Positions 7,921-16,188 of a stretch of 64,000 bases of DNA are shown in pieces. The DNA is from Haloplanus ruber (GTDB lineage: Archaea > Halobacteriota > Halobacteria > Halobacteriales > Haloferacaceae). Below the pieces are notes generated by a model. The model had not been told where the DNA came from and did not search any database. It saw only the letters and a list, made by a program, of their open reading frames with translations. The position numbers and the translations under genes are program-made. The number at the start of each line of letters is the position of its first letter. The first letter of the stretch is position 1. The stretch is taken from contig NZ_JANHDK010000001.1 in NCBI RefSeq assembly GCF_024494725.1, positions 372,001 to 436,000 of the forward strand, read 5' to 3'.

Positions 7921-10608
7921 TCAGTTGATATCTTCGTAGAGGGAGACGATGTCGTCGAAGTCCAGCCGGCCGTTCTCGTTGAAGTCGTAGGCGGACTTGT
8001 TCATCGTGACGCTGTCGGCGTCGAAGTTATCGAACAGGATCTGGATATCCTCGTAGTCCAGCCGTCCGTTGCCGTTGAGGTCCTCGAAGAAGCCGTCGCC
8101 GTCGACGTCGGTCGGGGCGCTCCCGCCGGCGACCGTCGGCGGGCCAGTGACGAGGACGCCACGCCGGGTCTGGGCGTCGATAGCGTTCCCGCTCTCGTCG
8201 TCCATCTGGGTGACTTCGAGTTCGAGGTCGGTAGTGCCGGTGTCGACGCCGCGGAGCGTCAGCGTGGCGACGGGGATATTGCGGCCGCCGGCCTCGACGT
8301 TGCCGTCGACGTCGGCGAACCGAAGCGTCGCCGAGGTGCCGTCCGAGCCTACCGTGCTTTCGGTGAGACCGAGTTCCTCGGGGAACTCGACGCCGGTGAT
8401 GGTCGCCACCTCGGGGTTCGTCACCGAGACGGTGACCTCGGCGCCGGAGAAGCCGGTCGGGAGCGATGAGGCCGTCAGTTCGGCCGCGCCGGTTGCGCCG
8501 TAGCCGACAGCGATAGAGTCGACGTCGAGCGAGACGTTCGGCTGGAAGACATAGAGTCCGTCGTTGGGGTACGAGCGGGCGGGACCGCCGAAGCCGTCCT
8601 CACAGCAGAGGACACGGCCGTCACGCATCGCGTAGACGTTGTCGATGTTGCGAAGTCCGTCGTCGGCGTCCTGGGGGCTGTCGGTGAAGTCGGGACCGGT
8701 GATGACCGGTTCGAGCGTCGAGACGTTGTAGTTGGGCTCGAGTTCCGCGCGGAAGACCACGCCGCCGTCGACGCGGTCCATCCGGATGTCGCCCGTCTCG
8801 TCGGCGAGGTCGTCGTTGAACTCGGAGATGCCGAAGTACACGAAGTCGCCGGGCTGGGAGTCGTCGACGCTGTCGACGCCCTCGGCCTTGTTGAACTCGA
8901 TGGACGCACCGATCTCCTTTGCGGCCGCGCGCATCTCGAGGAACGGCACCTTGCGAAGCTCTTCGTCGACGCCGTCGGGACCCGCCTCCTCGTACTGGGC
9001 GGCCCACTCGACGATTTCCTCGTTCGAGATGTAGTTCTGGTTGCCGTTCTCGATGACTTCGAGGTCGGCCTCCCGGATGGCCTGGTTGTAACTGACGTCC
9101 AGGCCGAGTTCGTCCTCGCTGTACTCGGTGTGGGTCGTGAGGTAGTCCGTCTGCGTCACGTCGTCGTACTCGGCGATCCACTCCTTGACCTCGCCGTTCG
9201 TGGCGTGACCCAGTTCGATCCACTCGACTTCGAGGTTCGTGTTGGCCGGGGAGTTGCGCTGGCCGGCTTCTTCGGCGTTCGCGGCGTCGTTCGTGATCTT
9301 CGGGGCGTAGATCGTGCCCGCGATGTTGTCCGTGTTCTCGTAGCTCGGGATCGGCTCGTCGGCGACGAACTTGTAGATCCCCTTGCTGTCGCCGTCGGAG
9401 CAGCCGTAGAGGGTCTTGTTGTCGCCCTGGAAGTCGGGGGCCTCCCAGGAGGCGCGGCCCGCAACCCAGTATTTCATCGGCTCCGGCTCCTCGGCGGTCG
9501 GCTCGCGGACGTCAACGTGGTAGCCGTAGCGGTAGGGGTTCGGATAGACGTCGTCGATGGGCGTCACGACGCTCTCGCCGGGCTCTTCGTCGCCGTCGGG
9601 TACCTCGGCGCCCAGATAGTACGCGAGGAACTCGACGCCGGTAAGCGCCCAGTAGCCCTGCGGTCCCCAGGCTTCGTCCAGGTCGCCCTCCTCGGCGTAG
9701 GTGCCGATGGCGCCGGCGATTTCCGACGGATTCGGCCGGTTCCAGAACTGACAGCCGCCGAGCAGCCCCTCACCGCTACCGGCCTCGACGACGTCGCCGA
9801 CCGTGTTGGTCAGCGAGACGCGGGGATGCGCGTAGTTCTCCTCGGAGGAGATGGGCGTCTCCCACGGGCTGAGGTCGCCGTAGCAGTTGATACGGGTGCC
9901 GCCGAGTTCGCGAAGCCCGTCGGTGTTCGGGATGTTCATCGCGTCCTCGGGATCGGCGCTCCACTCGCCGTTCTCGTCCTGGCTGATGTAGACTCGCGAG
10001 AGACCACCGGGGCTGTTCTCCCAGTTGGTGTACAGGTAGCCCTCGGTCCCCTCGTCGTCCGTCGGGACGAACTGATTGCAGTCCGGGTTCGTCGCCGCGC
10101 CCCCGTACTGCGTGCCCGCGAAGTTGTCCTGCGTGATGTCGGTACCGTCCGGCGTCTGGGCGACGCCGAGGCGTTCTGCGCCGCCGTTGATCGGCTCTCG
10201 ACCCTGGATCAGAATCTCGTAGTCGCCCACCTCGGATCGAACTTCGCGCTGTTTCGCCTCGGTGTCGGGAATCCCGACCTCGGAGAAGTCGTCGTTGTTT
10301 CCGTCGAACTCGAAGTTGAAGCCGCTGAAGTATCCGACCGCCGCCCGGTCGAAGGGCTCGGTGTTGGCTTCCTCCGGGTGCTGGAGGCTGTACAGCAGGG
10401 AGCCGTCTTCGAAGACGAACGGTCCCGTCACCTCGGCGCCGAACGCCGTCGTCGAGAGGCGCTTGAGACTCCCCTTGACGCTCGGCGCCCCCGGCGTGTC
10501 ACCCTCCGAAATCTCCGATTCGCTCGCGCTTGCGACCCCTGAGACGCTCGCGCCGAGCGCGGCAGCTGTTGACGTTGCCATCAATCGTCGTCGAGTCAAA
10601 TCGACCAT
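7921..10608 (-). CDS. Secreted PhoX-family (DUF839) protein with cohesin-like and dockerin domains
   Basis: 895 residues. A Tat-type signal peptide (TRRRLMATS at about 5-13, cleavage near 28) implies folded export. Residues about 40-690 resemble PhoX/DUF839 beta-propeller phosphatases: the SPWETPISSEENYAHP segment matches the PhoX motif around its Glu-Glu-Asn, and cofactor-type aspartates and a late CCEDG occur. Residues about 691-832 form a cohesin-like domain; 833-895 form a type I dockerin with two Ca-binding loops starting at Asp843 and Asp875 (DxNxNGxLD). PhoX enzymes release phosphate from organic esters using calcium and iron, so phosphate scavenging is plausible but activity is unproven. 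The following gene encodes an anchored cohesin-like protein. The three-domain combination is unusual. Confidence 0.82.
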   Translation of the reverse strand: MVDLTRRRLMATSTAAALGASVSGVASASESEISEGDTPGAPSVKGSLKRLSTTAFGAEVTGPFVFEDGSLLYSLQHPEEANTEPFDRAAVGYFSGFNFEFDGNNDDFSEVGIPDTEAKQREVRSEVGDYEILIQGREPINGGAERLGVAQTPDGTDITQDNFAGTQYGGAATNPDCNQFVPTDDEGTEGYLYTNWENSPGGLSRVYISQDENGEWSADPEDAMNIPNTDGLRELGGTRINCYGDLSPWETPISSEENYAHPRVSLTNTVGDVVEAGSGEGLLGGCQFWNRPNPSEIAGAIGTYAEEGDLDEAWGPQGYWALTGVEFLAYYLGAEVPDGDEEPGESVVTPIDDVYPNPYRYGYHVDVREPTAEEPEPMKYWVAGRASWEAPDFQGDNKTLYGCSDGDSKGIYKFVADEPIPSYENTDNIAGTIYAPKITNDAANAEEAGQRNSPANTNLEVEWIELGHATNGEVKEWIAEYDDVTQTDYLTTHTEYSEDELGLDVSYNQAIREADLEVIENGNQNYISNEEIVEWAAQYEEAGPDGVDEELRKVPFLEMRAAAKEIGASIEFNKAEGVDSVDDSQPGDFVYFGISEFNDDLADETGDIRMDRVDGGVVFRAELEPNYNVSTLEPVITGPDFTDSPQDADDGLRNIDNVYAMRDGRVLCCEDGFGGPARSYPNDGLYVFQPNVSLDVDSIAVGYGATGAAELTASSLPTGFSGAEVTVSVTNPEVATITGVEFPEELGLTESTVGSDGTSATLRFADVDGNVEAGGRNIPVATLTLRGVDTGTTDLELEVTQMDDESGNAIDAQTRRGVLVTGPPTVAGGSAPTDVDGDGFFEDLNGNGRLDYEDIQILFDNFDADSVTMNKSAYDFNENGRLDFDDIVSLYEDIN

Positions 10609-10640
10609 GCGGGTGAACCCGGGGAGAGGTGCACAAAAGC

Positions 10641-10650
10641 GTTTTATATG
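10641..10650 (-). promoter_or_regulatory. Putative TATA box for the PhoX-dockerin operon
   Basis: Minus-strand CATATAAAAC centred about 38 nt before the ATG at 10608, implying a short leader of roughly 10 nt. One of the best TATA matches in the window. Confidence 0.5.
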
Positions 10651-10822
10651 ATCCCTACGTCGTGGTGTGATCCGTCCACCCAGTCGGGTATGGGGATATA
10701 TCTCATCGGACCACTTCTAACGGGGCGACCCGACCCGGGCGATCAAGCCGTTACCGGCGGCTACGACGGGTCGAGTAATAAGTGTACGCCGAAGATTTTC
10801 AGCTGTGATATTCGGCCGCCAG

Positions 10823-10854
10823 GTGACGGCCGTTGACGGCGCCCCGGCCGTCAC
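10823..10854. terminator. Hairpin at the trkA stop codon
   Basis: Perfect 10-bp GC-rich arms (10823-10832 and 10845-10854) with a 12-base loop; the trkA stop codon lies inside the right arm. A candidate transcript-end structure for trkA, though no clear T tract follows. Confidence 0.35.
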
Positions 10855-12188
10855 AGCCTCGGGGTCACGTCGTCCGCGACGCAGGCATCGAGGAAGACGA
10901 CGACGTGATCCCCCGACTGGATCACCGTGTCCCCGCGCGGGGTGATCAGACTCGCGTTCCGGGTGATGGCGCCGATGACGACGCCGTCGGGGAGGTCGGC
11001 GACGGACTCGTGGATCGGCCGGCCCGCGAGGACGCTCGCCTCGTCTACCTCGACTTCGAGCACTTCGGCTCGGTCGCTCTCGATAATGGCGACGTTCTCG
11101 GCGCCGCCGTCACGGGTGAATCGGGTAATCTCCTCGGCCACCACCTCTCGGGGGTTGATCCCGACGTCGACGCCGACAGTCTCGAACAGTTCGACGTACG
11201 CCGCGGTATCGATGACGGCCACGGTTCGCTCGACGCCGAGACGGCGCGCCAGCAGCGACATCAAGAGATTCTTCTCGTCGGAGTCGAGTGCCGCGACCAC
11301 GAAGTCGGCATCGCCGACGTGTTCGCGCTCCAGGAAGTCGACGTCCGTGGCGTCGCTTTGCATCACCACGGCGTTCGGGAGGTCCTCCGCGAGTTGCCGG
11401 GCACGCTCCGGGTCCCGTTCGATCAGCCGTGGCTTGAACCCGCGCTCGCCGAGCAGTCGGGCGACGTGATAGCCAATCTCGCTCCCGCCGATGATGACGA
11501 CTTCCTCGGCCGTGCCAGGGCGTTCGTCCGGGGCGATGGTCGTCGCGAACCCCCGAACCGACTCGGGACTCCCGATCACGACCACGCGGTCGCCTTCTCC
11601 GAGGATCGTATCTCCGTGGGCGATTTCCACGTCGTCGTCCCGAAGAACGGCGGCGAAGGTGAGGCTCTCGAAGCGGTCGGCCTCGGCGATGGACTGATCG
11701 GTCACCGGGCTTCCCGTCGGAATCTCGAACTCCGCCATCTGCACGTGGCCGTCCGCGAAGGAGTCCACGTCGCGGGCGGCGGGAATGCCGACCACTCGAA
11801 CGATGGATTCCGCCGCGAGCAGGTTCGTACAGACCATAAAGTCGATGCCGAAGGCCCGCTGTGATCGCTCCCACGTCCGCAGATACTCCGTGTTCTTGAC
11901 GCGAGCGATGGTGAACGAGTCGCTCACCGCACGCACCGTCGAGCAGATGACGATGTTCGTCTCGTCGTCGTCGGTGCTGGCGATGACCATGTCGGCCTCC
12001 TCGATGTCGGCTTCTTCTAGCGTCGATAGGGAGGTGCCGTCCCCCTGAACCGTCAACACGTCGAGCGAGTAGGCCAGATCCTCGGTCCGGTCACCGTCGC
12101 GGTCCACGACGACGATGTCGTGTGAGTCTGCGAGGTCGGCCGCGATGCTCGATCCGACCTGGCCCGCGCCGACGACGATTATGTGCAC
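10851..12188 (-). CDS. trkA: Trk potassium transport regulatory subunit TrkA (two tandem RCK units)
   Basis: Cytoplasmic NAD(H)-binding gating subunit of Trk/Ktr potassium channels. Full-length, 445 residues, with the duplicated TrkA plan: RCK_N at about 1-135 with GAGQVG at 7-12, RCK_C at about 150-215, second RCK_N from about 229 (IIGGSEIGYHVA) and second RCK_C to the end. The start is GTG (MHIIVVGAG), fitting the family N-terminus exactly. The membrane subunit TrkH is not adjacent. In a haloarchaeon, which accumulates molar potassium, this is central to ion balance. A SRPBCC protein gene lies 64 bases upstream on the same strand. Confidence 0.93.
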   Translation of the reverse strand: MHIIVVGAGQVGSSIAADLADSHDIVVVDRDGDRTEDLAYSLDVLTVQGDGTSLSTLEEADIEEADMVIASTDDDETNIVICSTVRAVSDSFTIARVKNTEYLRTWERSQRAFGIDFMVCTNLLAAESIVRVVGIPAARDVDSFADGHVQMAEFEIPTGSPVTDQSIAEADRFESLTFAAVLRDDDVEIAHGDTILGEGDRVVVIGSPESVRGFATTIAPDERPGTAEEVVIIGGSEIGYHVARLLGERGFKPRLIERDPERARQLAEDLPNAVVMQSDATDVDFLEREHVGDADFVVAALDSDEKNLLMSLLARRLGVERTVAVIDTAAYVELFETVGVDVGINPREVVAEEITRFTRDGGAENVAIIESDRAEVLEVEVDEASVLAGRPIHESVADLPDGVVIGAITRNASLITPRGDTVIQSGDHVVVFLDACVADDVTPRL

Positions 12189-12252
12189 GCTTCGACGCTC
12201 CCGAGTGACATACCGTCACCTCCTCACGCCCGTGGTTTCACCATTTCGCTTC

Positions 12253-12795
12253 TCACGTCACCCCTCCCGGTGTCTCGTGAACGACGAGGTCGACCTCGCG
12301 CCGTCGCCCCTCGACGTCGGCGACGATCCGTTCGACCACCTGTTCGGCCTCCTCGACGAGTATCGGCTTCACCTTCTCGACGACCCAGTCGAAGGAGACG
12401 AACCGTGGCAGATCTAGGATTCCTCCGCCGACGGAGTGGGGATCGAACTCGACTTCGAGGTGGACGCGACACGCCGGACCCGACGCGGCCGGCACCGCTG
12501 CGGGAACCGTATCGAGCGGGTCGACCCGCCATCGCCCTCGGGCGTCGAGGTCCTCGATCACCCGCCAATCCAACTGCGTCGGTGGGTCGGCCTCGGTCAC
12601 CTCGGTGTGGGCGGTATAAGCGAGCTTCCACCACGCGAACCGGAGCCGATACCGGGTACCCGGTGATCCATCGCCGTCGGCCCGCACGTCGGTCAGGTAC
12701 TCGGAGTACCTAGCATATCGCGGGAAGTCCACGAGAAAGTCGAACACCTCCTCGGCTGGCAGGCAGACGACCGTACTGACGTGGATACGGTCCAC
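12253..12795 (-). CDS. SRPBCC (START-like/COQ10-like) superfamily protein
   Basis: 180 residues with the helix-grip fold pattern of polyketide cyclase/COQ10 proteins: N-terminal VSTVVCLPAEEVFDFLVDFPRY matches the typical start of these hydrophobic-ligand-binding domains, followed by alternating strands and a long C-terminal amphipathic helix (residues about 135-165). Such proteins bind lipids or quinones; the ligand here is unknown. The start is a GTG at 12795, supported by a TATA-like box about 29 nt upstream. It precedes trkA on the same strand with 64 bases between, so co-transcription is possible without an obvious functional link. Confidence 0.75.
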   Translation of the reverse strand: MDRIHVSTVVCLPAEEVFDFLVDFPRYARYSEYLTDVRADGDGSPGTRYRLRFAWWKLAYTAHTEVTEADPPTQLDWRVIEDLDARGRWRVDPLDTVPAAVPAASGPACRVHLEVEFDPHSVGGGILDLPRFVSFDWVVEKVKPILVEEAEQVVERIVADVEGRRREVDLVVHETPGGVT

Positions 12796-12820
12796 GTAGG
12801 TCCCTAGAACGCTAGCGTCC

Positions 12821-12828
12821 TAATACTG
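12821..12828 (-). promoter_or_regulatory. Putative TATA box for the SRPBCC gene
   Basis: Minus-strand CAGTATTA centred about 29 nt upstream of the GTG start at 12795, consistent with a leaderless message and supporting that start. Confidence 0.4.
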
Positions 12829-12884
12829 CCGGCTCCCTCAGTCAGCGACGCCCACCACCGTGGGTGGCATCCCGCGAGTCTCCC

Positions 12885-12907
12885 CCGGCCGGGTGACCGC
12901 CGGCCGG
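12885..12907. terminator. GC-rich hairpin downstream of the tct operon
   Basis: Perfect 8-bp arms (12885-12892 and 12900-12907) with a 7-base loop, 11 bases beyond the TctA stop. A candidate transcript-end structure. Confidence 0.35.
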
Positions 12908-12917
12908 ACCGACTCGA

Positions 12918-14414
12918 TCAGGCACGCCCCTCGGCGGTTCGGCGCTCGCGGACGCGCTGGACGATGGGGTAGGCAAGCGAGATGAGGCTCAACCCGAGGA
13001 TCACCATCGCGAGCGGGCTGTCGGTGAAGATGCTCACCTCGCCGCCCGATAGCTGTAGCGACCGGCGCAGGTTCACCTCCGCGATGGGGCCGAGTATCAG
13101 CCCGAGTACCATCGGAGCGAGGGGGTAATCCTCGACGCGCATGACGTAGCCGAGCATCCCGGCTCCGATGGCAGTCCAGATATCCAGGGGATTCCCTCTG
13201 AGTGCGTACGCACCGACGAGCGAGAGCACGAGGATGACTGGCCAGAGGTATTTCGACGGGAAGTCGACGATCCGTGCCCAGAACCGTGCCCCCAACAGGC
13301 CAACGATCAGGATGACGATGTACACTAGGAAGAAGCCGACGAAAATCGAATAGACGAGTTCGGGCTCCTCCTGGAACAGCCCCGGTCCGGGGCGAATGCC
13401 GTGGACCATCAGCGCCCCGATGAGAATCGCCGTGACGGAGTCACCGGGGATGCCGAGCGTGAGCGTCGGGATCAACGCACCGCCGGTCGAGGAGTTGTTC
13501 CCTGATTCGGCGGCCGCGACACCCCTGGTGTCTCCCTCTCCGAACGTGTTGTCCTTGATCCACCGCTTGGACTCGTTGTACGTGACGAACGAGGCAATGT
13601 CGCCGCCGGCGCCCGGAATCGCGCCGACGATAGTGCCGACGACGCTCGACGCCACCGCGACCGGGAGGATGCGTTCGAGCACCGCCCACCCGGGCAGGAT
13701 ATCCGAAATCTCCTGACTGGCACCGTCGTCGGCGAGTCCCGACTGGTACCGATACAGCCCTTCGGCGATTCCGAACAGGCCGATCATCACGGCGATAAAC
13801 TGGATGCCGGACGTGAGCACTTCGTAGCCGAAGGTGAACCGTGGCGCGGCCATCACCGGATCGAGGCCGACCGTCGCCAGGAACATCCCGAGCAACCCCG
13901 AAATGAGGCCCTTGATCAGTGAGTCGCCGCTCACGCTGGCGATGATCGACAACCCGAAGACCGCCAGCGCGAAGTATTCCGGCGAGGCGAAATTCAGGGC
14001 GAACGCGGCGATCTGCGGGGCGACGAACATCAGCAGCAGGACGCTGATGGCGCCGCCGACGAACGACGCGACCGTCGCGACGGAGATGGCCTGCCCCGCT
14101 TTCCCCTGTTCGGCCAGCGGGAAGCCGTCGAACACGGTGGCCGCGGCACTGGGCGTCCCGGGCGTTCGGATGAGAATCGCCGGAATCGACCCGGCGTACA
14201 GCGCGCCCCCGTAGATACCCAAGAGGAGCATCATTCCGGGGATCGGGTCCATGCTGAAGGTAAACGAGACCAACACGGCCACCGTCATCGTCGCCGTCAT
14301 CCCGGGAAGTGACCCCCTGAAGATTCCGATGAGCACGCCCATGACCAACAGGAGCAGCGTCACCGGCTCTGCCACGGCGCCGACCGCGCCCCACACGCTT
14401 CCACTAGCTACCAT
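12918..14414 (-). CDS. Tripartite tricarboxylate transporter large permease (TctA family)
   Basis: 498-residue polytopic membrane protein with about a dozen hydrophobic segments. Seen: the family's N-terminal GSLPGMTATMTVA and GIYGGALYAGSIPAILIRTPGTPSAAATVFDG segments, and the repeated IPGAGGDIA and LGIPGDSVTAI motifs typical of TctA. It is the large permease of a secondary, binding-protein-dependent carboxylate transporter. Third gene after the binding protein and TctB on the same strand; 27 bases separate it from TctB. Family substrates include citrate and other carboxylates; this one's substrate is not evident. Confidence 0.9.
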   Translation of the reverse strand: MVASGSVWGAVGAVAEPVTLLLLVMGVLIGIFRGSLPGMTATMTVAVLVSFTFSMDPIPGMMLLLGIYGGALYAGSIPAILIRTPGTPSAAATVFDGFPLAEQGKAGQAISVATVASFVGGAISVLLLMFVAPQIAAFALNFASPEYFALAVFGLSIIASVSGDSLIKGLISGLLGMFLATVGLDPVMAAPRFTFGYEVLTSGIQFIAVMIGLFGIAEGLYRYQSGLADDGASQEISDILPGWAVLERILPVAVASSVVGTIVGAIPGAGGDIASFVTYNESKRWIKDNTFGEGDTRGVAAAESGNNSSTGGALIPTLTLGIPGDSVTAILIGALMVHGIRPGPGLFQEEPELVYSIFVGFFLVYIVILIVGLLGARFWARIVDFPSKYLWPVILVLSLVGAYALRGNPLDIWTAIGAGMLGYVMRVEDYPLAPMVLGLILGPIAEVNLRRSLQLSGGEVSIFTDSPLAMVILGLSLISLAYPIVQRVRERRTAEGRA

Positions 14415-14441
14415 CGTCGAGGATACCTTGCGTTGTAACCA

Positions 14442-14924
14442 TCAAAACAGAGTTACCAGATCGCCGAGTCCGAGTGGCCCCTCCGGGAGGGGAACGCGGA
14501 GGAAGCCCACGAACACGTTCTGAAGGACGATACTGATGCCAATCGCGAGCGTCGGACCCACCCTGGGGTCACGCACGCCCGAGTAGAACATAACCACGGC
14601 GAGAAAGCCGACGGTCGTGAGCAGAAACCCCATCACGGGCAGGAGACCCGCGTAGCCGACGAGGAACGCGGCGGGGACGATGAACCGAACGACATCGTCA
14701 CGGGTGACGGACCGTTCAGCGGTCCCCTCCAAGAGCACGGCGTTGACGAACTGAAGCGCCGCGAGTCCGGCGATGGTTCCGACGATAAACCGCGGAAACA
14801 GCGCCGGTCCCGGGGTTCCGGCGACGCCGCTCGGAAAGCTCTCGCTGACGAGATAGACACCCGCAGCGAAGGCTACGAGCAGCACCGAGGCAACCTCGTC
14901 GGTTCGCGTGATCCGGATCGGCAT
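14442..14924 (-). CDS. Tripartite tricarboxylate transporter small permease (TctB family)
   Basis: 160 residues with four predicted membrane helices (about 13-33, 42-62, 82-110, 118-150), the normal TctB layout. TctB is the poorly conserved small membrane subunit that partners TctA. Assignment rests on topology, the SFPSGVAGTPGPALFPRFIV segment between helices 1 and 2 (TctB proteins often have a G..GP..FP pattern there), and position between TctC and TctA. Confidence 0.82.
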   Translation of the reverse strand: MPIRITRTDEVASVLLVAFAAGVYLVSESFPSGVAGTPGPALFPRFIVGTIAGLAALQFVNAVLLEGTAERSVTRDDVVRFIVPAAFLVGYAGLLPVMGFLLTTVGFLAVVMFYSGVRDPRVGPTLAIGISIVLQNVFVGFLRVPLPEGPLGLGDLVTLF

Positions 14925-14934
14925 GACGACTGGA

Positions 14935-16020
14935 CTACGCCTCGAGATCCAAGTTCGAGATGAGGTTCTCGAATTCGCCGTACTGTTGATTCATGAACTG
15001 GTCGAACTCGTCGGGACTGCGGTACACGAGTCCGAACCCGTTGTTGCTCATGAACTCCTGGAAGGCGTCCGACTCGTACACCGACTGGTAGGTCTCGTGG
15101 AGCGCGGCGACCGCGTCGTCGGGCGTGTCGGCCGGCACTCCCAGCCCCCGCCAGGCGCCGACGATGATGTCGTAGCCCGCGTCCTGGAACGTGGGGGTGT
15201 CCGGGAAGATGTTGACCGGTTCCTCACCCATGACGCCGAGTACCTTGAGGGGGCCGTCCTCGACCTGGGGGGCAACCTCCGCGGCGCTGGCGGTCGTCGC
15301 GTCGACCTCACCGTTTACCACGGCCGTCGTCGCCGGCGCGCCGCCGTCGTAGCCGATGTGGTTGACCTGGTCCGAGATTCCCGCCGCCTGCGCGAATCGA
15401 GCGGCCGAGAGGTGCCAGATGGCGCCGATGCCGGAGTTGGAGATCTGGACCCGCTCGTCGCTGTCTTGGACGTGCTCTACGAACCCCTCGATGGTGTCGT
15501 AGGGTTCGTCCTCGTGAACGGTCAGTGACGCAGGATCGAAGTTGTACTGCATGACCGCTTTGAAGCTGTCCGGCGAGATGTCGGAGATGTCGAGGTGTGA
15601 GATCGTACACACTTCGACGGTCAGGACGCCGACCGTCGAGCCGTCCGGCTCGGCGTTGGCGGCCCGCCGGAAGCCTGCACTCCCGCTTCCCCCCGTGACG
15701 TTGCTCACGAAGAAAGACGAGTCGGACTGTTCTTCGGCCAACGACGCCAACTGCCGGGCGGTCCGGTCGGTGCCGCCGCCGGACGCCCAGGGGCAGATCA
15801 TCTCGACTTCGCTGGCGAGGCCGCCACTGTCTCCCGATCCGCTGGTCGCGGTCCCGTCCGTGTCCGTCGCTGTCGCTTCGTCGTCGCTACCGCTCGTCTC
15901 CGTCGTCGATTCTCCGTCTCCGCCATCGCCGCCCATACACCCTGCGAGGCCGACAATAGCCGCCGAGCCACCGATACCTTTGAGAAACCGCCGTCTCCGA
16001 GTCGCTGTTTCGTGTGTCAC
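14935..16020 (-). CDS. Tripartite tricarboxylate transporter substrate-binding lipoprotein (TctC/Bug family)
   Basis: 361 residues, the extracytoplasmic receptor of the tct operon. Seen: a Tat motif (RRRRFLKG at 8-15), a lipobox LAGC with Cys28 as predicted lipid anchor, a Ser/Thr/Asp-rich spacer, then the Bug domain with the conserved early ICPWASGGGTDRTAR segment and VTGGSG. Start codon is GTG. First gene of the operon with a good TATA-like box about 31 nt upstream. Bug proteins bind carboxylates such as citrate, glutarate or aromatic acids; the ligand here is unknown. Confidence 0.9.
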   Translation of the reverse strand: MTHETATRRRRFLKGIGGSAAIVGLAGCMGGDGGDGESTTETSGSDDEATATDTDGTATSGSGDSGGLASEVEMICPWASGGGTDRTARQLASLAEEQSDSSFFVSNVTGGSGSAGFRRAANAEPDGSTVGVLTVEVCTISHLDISDISPDSFKAVMQYNFDPASLTVHEDEPYDTIEGFVEHVQDSDERVQISNSGIGAIWHLSAARFAQAAGISDQVNHIGYDGGAPATTAVVNGEVDATTASAAEVAPQVEDGPLKVLGVMGEEPVNIFPDTPTFQDAGYDIIVGAWRGLGVPADTPDDAVAALHETYQSVYESDAFQEFMSNNGFGLVYRSPDEFDQFMNQQYGEFENLISNLDLEA

Positions 16021-16045
16021 AGTAACCCGGCGGTTCGTAATCTTC

Positions 16046-16056
16046 CGTTATAATGT
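16046..16056 (-). promoter_or_regulatory. Putative TATA box for tctCBA
   Basis: Minus-strand ACATTATAACG centred about 31 nt before the GTG at 16020; supports a leaderless operon start. Confidence 0.45.
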
Positions 16057-16157
16057 TTGTTTTCGAGCCTGCGCTACGACACTCAAGACGGTGGGCAAAG
16101 CGAACGTCGAGACTCGGAAGCCGGCCGTCGCCGGCGGCCAGTGATCCACGGCCGACG

Positions 16158-16165
16158 CTTAATAC
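16158..16165 (+). promoter_or_regulatory. Putative TATA box for coaBC
   Basis: CTTAATAC centred about 28 nt before the ATG at 16189; it selects that ATG over the longer open frame starting at 16057. Confidence 0.45.
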
Positions 16166-16188
16166 CCTCGCCACGAAAGTGCGGACGA

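Noticed and set aside
10648-10836. 62-codon plus-strand frame between the PhoX operon and trkA
   Set aside because: No ribosome binding site, no matching TATA spacing, low-complexity composition, and it overlaps the PhoX promoter.
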